Source of the DNA: Ascidia mentula
Lineage: Eukaryota > Chordata > Ascidiacea > Phlebobranchia > Ascidiidae
DNA length: 64,000 nt
Reading direction: 5' to 3'
NCBI GenBank assembly: GCA_947561715.1
Contig: OX387198.1
Span: forward strand, 3,410,001 to 3,474,000
How positions within the stretch are numbered: position 1 is the stretch's first letter; every line of letters starts with the position of its first letter. The notes under the pieces were generated by a model, which saw nothing but the letters and a program-made list of their open reading frames with translations, ran no database searches and was not told where the DNA came from. Shown here piece by piece: positions 59,901 to 64,000 of this stretch. Position numbers and translations under genes: made by a program.

Positions 59901-62900
59901 TTAATTTTTTATATTCTAGCCATTGTTTAAAAAAAGTCAAGGGTGCCATGACCTTATTGTGGATGCCATGGAATTTTTTTTAAGGCCAAATGCTGTGGTG
60001 AACAAGCAAAATCCAAGACATGGTAATTTAGAATTGGTATAATATTAAAATGTTAATATAGAATTTTTTTATTTTATGCAGGATTATATGATTTGTTTTT
60101 GCTGAAAGAAAGTTCTCGAGAACTATATGGTATTTTCCTGGGACAAGAAACGTATGTATCACAGGTACATTTATGTTTAGTACAGAATTAAAACCACTTT
60201 TACACATAACTGTCTGTTTTTAAGTTAGATCAAGGTGACTTTGATTTTGTTTGACTAAAATAGTTACAATGGTGCAATATTTCACTTCGTAGAATTCACA
60301 TCTAAAAATGACAACAGTATGTCATTCCAGTGCTGTGGTAAATCATGAAGGAAAAGTTTTTTTCATTGGGGTCGGGAATAATAATGCAGAAATTACTTCA
60401 TTTGATGGAATGAAATGGAAATATGAAGGAAATTTGCTTTACGCCAGAAATAATGCAACTGCTGTTTCTGTGAATGGTACAAATTTATGCATAAACAATT
60501 GAAATTTATAAATTACAAGCAGTATTGTTTATCAAAAATAAATGTATGAAAAAAGTAGTTATGATGGTGCTTTTATCGTTAAGTTTAAAGCAAATATTCT
60601 GTAATAGATTGTCAACTAATGCTTGTATTTGAAAATGATATCTGTCCTTTTGGCATAAGGACAGATTGTTTTCTTTGGGATTACAATTTGCCTGGCCGCA
60701 ATGCAATATTTGTATTTTGTTGTATCCTCTGTTATTCTTTCATTAAGGAGCCATATATGTATTTGGTGGAACGTCCCAAAATGGTCCAGTGTTGGAAACT
60801 GAGTGCTTCAGGAATGGTGTGTGTGCAGTTCATCCGAACAAAAGAAGTGATTCCAGAGTATGTGCTGGGTCTGCTGCTGTGGAAAGTATATCCATATAAA
60901 ATTAAACAACTCAAAAATTGTTTAAGAGGTTGTATTATTGGGACCCTTTTAGGTTCAGTTTTTGTGATTGGAGGATATACCAGTCAAAACTATGATTCAG
61001 GTACAGTTGTATGTTTTTAACCATAAAAAGGTCATTGTATTGGGAAAAAATATGTAAGTGTTGTTTTGCAAGGTGAAGTCTACTTACTTTTAATTTTGTT
61101 TGTTTCTTTACCCATTAAGAATGTCAAAAATTTACCCCTATTTTAAACTCAGAAAAATTCTCTACCAAACAAGATTTAGTATGAACCTTTAAAAAAATAA
61201 ATTTGTTATGCCAATACACTTAAAACTTTATATTTGAAAATGTAATCATCAACAGAAATTCTTATCTACAGTTGGTTTGTCGCAAATAATTTATGATCAA
61301 TTGTAAACATCCTCTAATCTGTATTTAAATTATTTTTTTAGTATTTGAATGCCTCAAATAAGTAAACATGTGAATTTTTAGTGCAAGTCACCACTTGGTC
61401 ATTTAGTATACATGCGGAAACAAAGACGAGAAGCTGTAATTTAAATGATGGTAGAGCAAATTTCGGTTCCAGCGTTATCAAAAAAAGAATATATGTTTGT
61501 GGTAAGTCATCATTTTATTGCAAAGAATAAAGGTACTGGTAACTCCAAATGTGTTTGCAATATGAGATGATCAACAAGATTAAAATGACAATTTTAAAAA
61601 CATAGCTTAAAATGTAACATGTTGGATCAACTCTAGCTTGAGTGTTAGAACAATTATTAAAAAATTAATTAATAAATTAAGATGAAAAAAATTAGTTTCT
61701 GTAATATAATAAAGTGGTATATCAGTACATGGATGAACATGACAAATGTTAACATAACATCATTTCGTGTTACATTAAGAAAATGCAATAATTCTACTCA
61801 TTCAATACAACACTTTTGTAGGAGGAGAAGGTGCAAAAGTGAAATATGGTGTTCCACCATACATCAATTCAGTTGAATATTTTGATACAGATGCTCAACG
61901 TCTTTCATGGACACTTGTCAATACAGTTTCCCCAGTTGACCTTGGCCAAACTTCTGCAGTTTTAATGGAAAATGGCCAGATGATTGTTCTTGGAAAGTAG
62001 GTATGGATGGACATGGTATACCTTGATAATTTTTGAACTTCTTGACAGAGAGAGTAGTGAACTTTACTGCTTTGATTGTGTAAATCTATGTTGGAAAAAA
62101 GAAGTACTGTTCTTGCAAAACGACCAAGGAAACATGGGTAAGTTATATTTTCCTGTACATTGATGGTAAGATAAAATACTTTTTTGTGATAATAGTATAA
62201 ACCAATTATATGTGACAATGTCAGCATTGATCACAGTATAACTAAACAAAGATATGTCACAAGGACACTTTATCAAAAATCCGAGGAAACTAAATTATTT
62301 CTGAAATTACAAGTTTTTAAATTTTAAACAAAGTAAATTACAAAATTTTTTTTTTATCTAAGCATGCAATTGTTTTTTTTCCAAATAGAAGATAAGCCAG
62401 CAGTAACTTTTAGAATTTCAATTTACATAAAATTAAATTGATAACATGTGTGTCTTTTTTTAGCAAATGACGTGCTACGTTCCCAGAGAGTTTGCAAACT
62501 GAAAAAAGCTGCAATGGGTCAAATATTTAGACTGAAAAAAAGCCCACAAGGTAAGTTTTGTAAGAAGTGTATACAAAATAAATGCATTTACTTACCAGTT
62601 AACTTTATCATTATTAGTAATTCAATTCAGTCGCATTCACTGATAACAAAAATCAAAATTAAAATGTACAAAACAAATTGTAGTTTCTGAAAAGATGTCC
62701 ATAGGTTCTTTAAGTCAATAAAAAATAAAATTTTCTTTAAATGTAATTTAGTGAAACCTCTAACTATGATACTACACTCTCACAATTTGTTATTGAACCA
62801 GTGAAATAATTTTTTGGGTCATGATTTGGACTATAACCACAATCAAAGTTTATTGCTTGGTATTTATTGCAGGTTTATTAAAGTATGTTGTTTACCTACC

Positions 62901-63141
62901 CTGCGCATTGGGTTGTCTTGTGATTTACAACTATTTAAGACAGGAAAATGAATAACTTACTATCGTGGAATTTATTTTTACAGAAATACGAAAATGTGAT
63001 CTGAAGCAATTAAGTGCCAATAGTGGTAATGCTACACATTTAACAAACGATGATAATATTGCAGGTGATGTTACTTTACCCAACTTGAAGCCTTCATCAT
63101 CTTTTTCATTCAGTTCAGTAACGAAAAAGAGAAAGCGGTGA
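56951..63141 (+). CDS. Kelch-like protein (BTB-BACK-Kelch), 611 aa, 15 exons
   Basis: Exons: 56951-56961, 58102-58222, 59015-59168, 59288-59505, 59605-59751, 59920-60022, 60082-60164, 60293-60476, 60748-60885, 60953-61000, 61382-61501, 61822-61996, 62049-62137, 62464-62550, 62984-63141. They total 1836 nt in frame. Exon 1 gives only MAD plus two bases of the next codon. The BTB domain follows (LFCDVQIFVG, AHRGILAEHSDYFKTMF, VLDYIYT), then BACK (GCHDLIVDAMEFFL). About six Kelch blades follow (NGAIYVFGG, SVFVIGGYTSQNYDS, IYVCGGEGAK, MIVLGKESSELY). The C terminus ends KKRKR, a possible nuclear signal. Family members act as substrate adaptors of Cullin-3 ubiquitin ligases; the substrate cannot be told. 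The exon-5 donor is either GT at 59740 or, keeping the usual BACK residues KKEPL, a GC donor at 59752; the GC form is used here. The blades are divergent, and no specific KLHL orthologue is named. Confidence 0.88.
57055..57149 (+). pseudogene. Decayed duplicate of the BTB exon in intron 1 of the Kelch-like gene
   Basis: Reads LFCDVEIFVGGK, stop (TGA 57102-57104), FPAHRSILALKSDYF, stop (TAG 57150-57152). The real exon reads LFCDVQIFVGNRTFSAHRG onward; 20 of about 29 aligned residues agree. A purine-rich start like that of the real exon precedes it. The in-frame stops and lack of a donor after SDYF indicate a dead exon copy. Confidence 0.8.
57700..57813 (+). repeat. Inverted repeat around the BTB exon, left arm
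   Basis: About 110 nt that reappear in reverse complement at 58342-58450 with one 6-nt difference and few substitutions. Key words are TGTAGACTAAGTGAACATAT and TTTAAAAGCCCCAAAATAG. Confidence 0.8.
58342..58450 (-). repeat. Inverted repeat around the BTB exon, right arm
   Basis: Reverse complement of the left arm: CTATTTTGGGGCTTTTAAAC and ATATGTTCACTTAGTCTACA on the plus strand. The two arms bracket 528 nt that include the BTB exon 58102-58222. Confidence 0.8.
58700..58732. repeat. Small hairpin in Kelch-like intron 2
   Basis: ATGAAAAGGGCAT, eight nt, then ATGCCTTTTCAT: arms of about 12 nt. Confidence 0.4.
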
Positions 63142-63352
63142 AGGCCTTGTGTTCTGCACATTTATCAACCACGTCACATTCGCAGTACTTGTTTCGTGAT
63201 TGCTTTGTCCAATTGCTTTGTCAACTGGTTTTAATTAATTTCGGACTTAGTTTTTGTTACGTGTTTTACGTAACATGAAATTTCACAGATCATAAATAGA
63301 CAGATTATGTCATTAAAGTTCGAAACCCCTTAAATATGATTTGAACTGCGGT

Positions 63353-63358
63353 AATAAA
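63353..63358 (+). terminator. AATAAA polyadenylation signal, Kelch-like gene
   Basis: Perfect AATAAA about 210 nt after the stop codon; ATTAAA also occurs at 63312. Confidence 0.55.
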
Positions 63359-63460
63359 TAGGAATGCGCCTTCGTCGGTGACCTCATTTCAAAGCCTATG
63401 GTAAAATTGTGTTTTTGTAAATGCTCTCGCACGATGTTATTTGTTTTGTTTGCTTGGCAG

Positions 63461-63541
63461 GTGATCGTTTCGACGTGAACTGTCCAGTCTTTGTGCTCGC
63501 ACGCGATTTCTACGCGAACTGTCCAGTCATTGTTCGGCGAA
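63461..63541 (+). repeat. Imperfect tandem repeat, two units of about 42 nt
   Basis: GAACTGTCCAGTCTTTGT is followed by a second GAACTGTCCAGTCATTGT, each preceded by a similar CGATTTCTACG/CGTTTCGACG block. It is non-coding as far as can be seen. The rest of the window to 64000 shows no supportable gene. Confidence 0.6.
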
Positions 63542-64000
63542 TGTTCGTTTTGTCGTTTTGATTTGATATACTCATGTATATAATCGTGTAACCTTCATTT
63601 AATGAATTGTATGGTAGTGTTTACTTCAGGTTTGCAATTAAAGTCAGATTAGGAAATAAATGCAATAATCAAATAGGATTTCATTATCAATTGATAGTGA
63701 ATATTGTAAATACCTTGCGTAAAACATTTGGCATATATTTCCCAACAGTTTTTCAACTAAAAACGAACAAAGAAATCGCCGAAATGATGTTTAGTGCGCC
63801 TAAAAATTACCAACTCTCCCTAGCTCTGCACATATGTTTTGTTCGACTTCATTTGGTGAAAAGTATTGATAAGATAAGTAAAATAGTTGCGGTTGTAAGG
63901 TCAGGGATTTGAATCCAAGTAACTTTATTTAGCAAAATCTCTGCAAATTCGACGTTATCCAAGTTGCCGGCCGTAATTACAACAGATATTTAAAGAAGTC

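Noticed and set aside
60619..61020. Long open frame in the Kelch-like region, 133 codons
   Set aside because: It is a shadow: another frame over 60748-60885 encodes a clear Kelch blade with matching splice sites and phase.
63607..63912. Open frame of 101 codons near the right edge
   Set aside because: AT-rich, no recognisable motif, and it lies after the polyadenylation signal of the Kelch-like gene; not enough support for a gene.

Overview
The window reads as genomic DNA of an invertebrate chordate, most likely an ascidian tunicate of the Ciona type. This is inferred from compact intron-rich genes with GT-AG introns, moderately AT-rich DNA, metazoan families (adhesion GPCRs, an ERK3-type MAP kinase, a BTB-BACK-Kelch protein) and dispersed short repeats. 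No name or database match was available. There are no signs of bacterial DNA. Gene models were assembled by hand from reading frame, splice sites and phase. For six of the seven genes the exons sum to an intact frame from ATG to stop; the exception runs off the left edge.

Layout. (1) 321-2973, minus: at least nine exons of a coiled-coil protein with an EF-hand-like start, resembling KASH5/CCDC155; its 3' end lies outside the window. (2) 3675-24233: three paralogous adhesion GPCRs, A (minus), B (plus) and C (minus). All share a GAIN/GPS exon, a TM1-2 exon, a TM3-6 exon of exactly 483 nt and a last exon with TM7. B and C also carry a cysteine-rich N-terminal module plus a segment like the end of a C-type lectin domain; A has lost this ectodomain. 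(3) 26310-29298, plus: a secreted or membrane-anchored protein with two tandem repeats resembling the agrin NtA domain. (4) 30675-53706, plus: a 13-exon ERK3/ERK4 (MAPK6/4) atypical MAP kinase of 884 aa, with a 10-kb intron inside the kinase domain, a Lys-to-Cys change in the catalytic loop and a 12-His run in the tail. (5) 56951-63141, plus: a 15-exon Kelch-like protein with a decayed copy of its BTB exon in intron 1 and an inverted repeat around the real BTB exon.

The genes do not form one pathway. The receptor cluster looks like local duplication with inversion and loss of symmetric (phase 1-1) exons. Introns and intergenic spaces hold at least three dispersed repeat families, two strong hairpin elements, and 13 perfect TGACGTCA octamers where about one is expected by chance.
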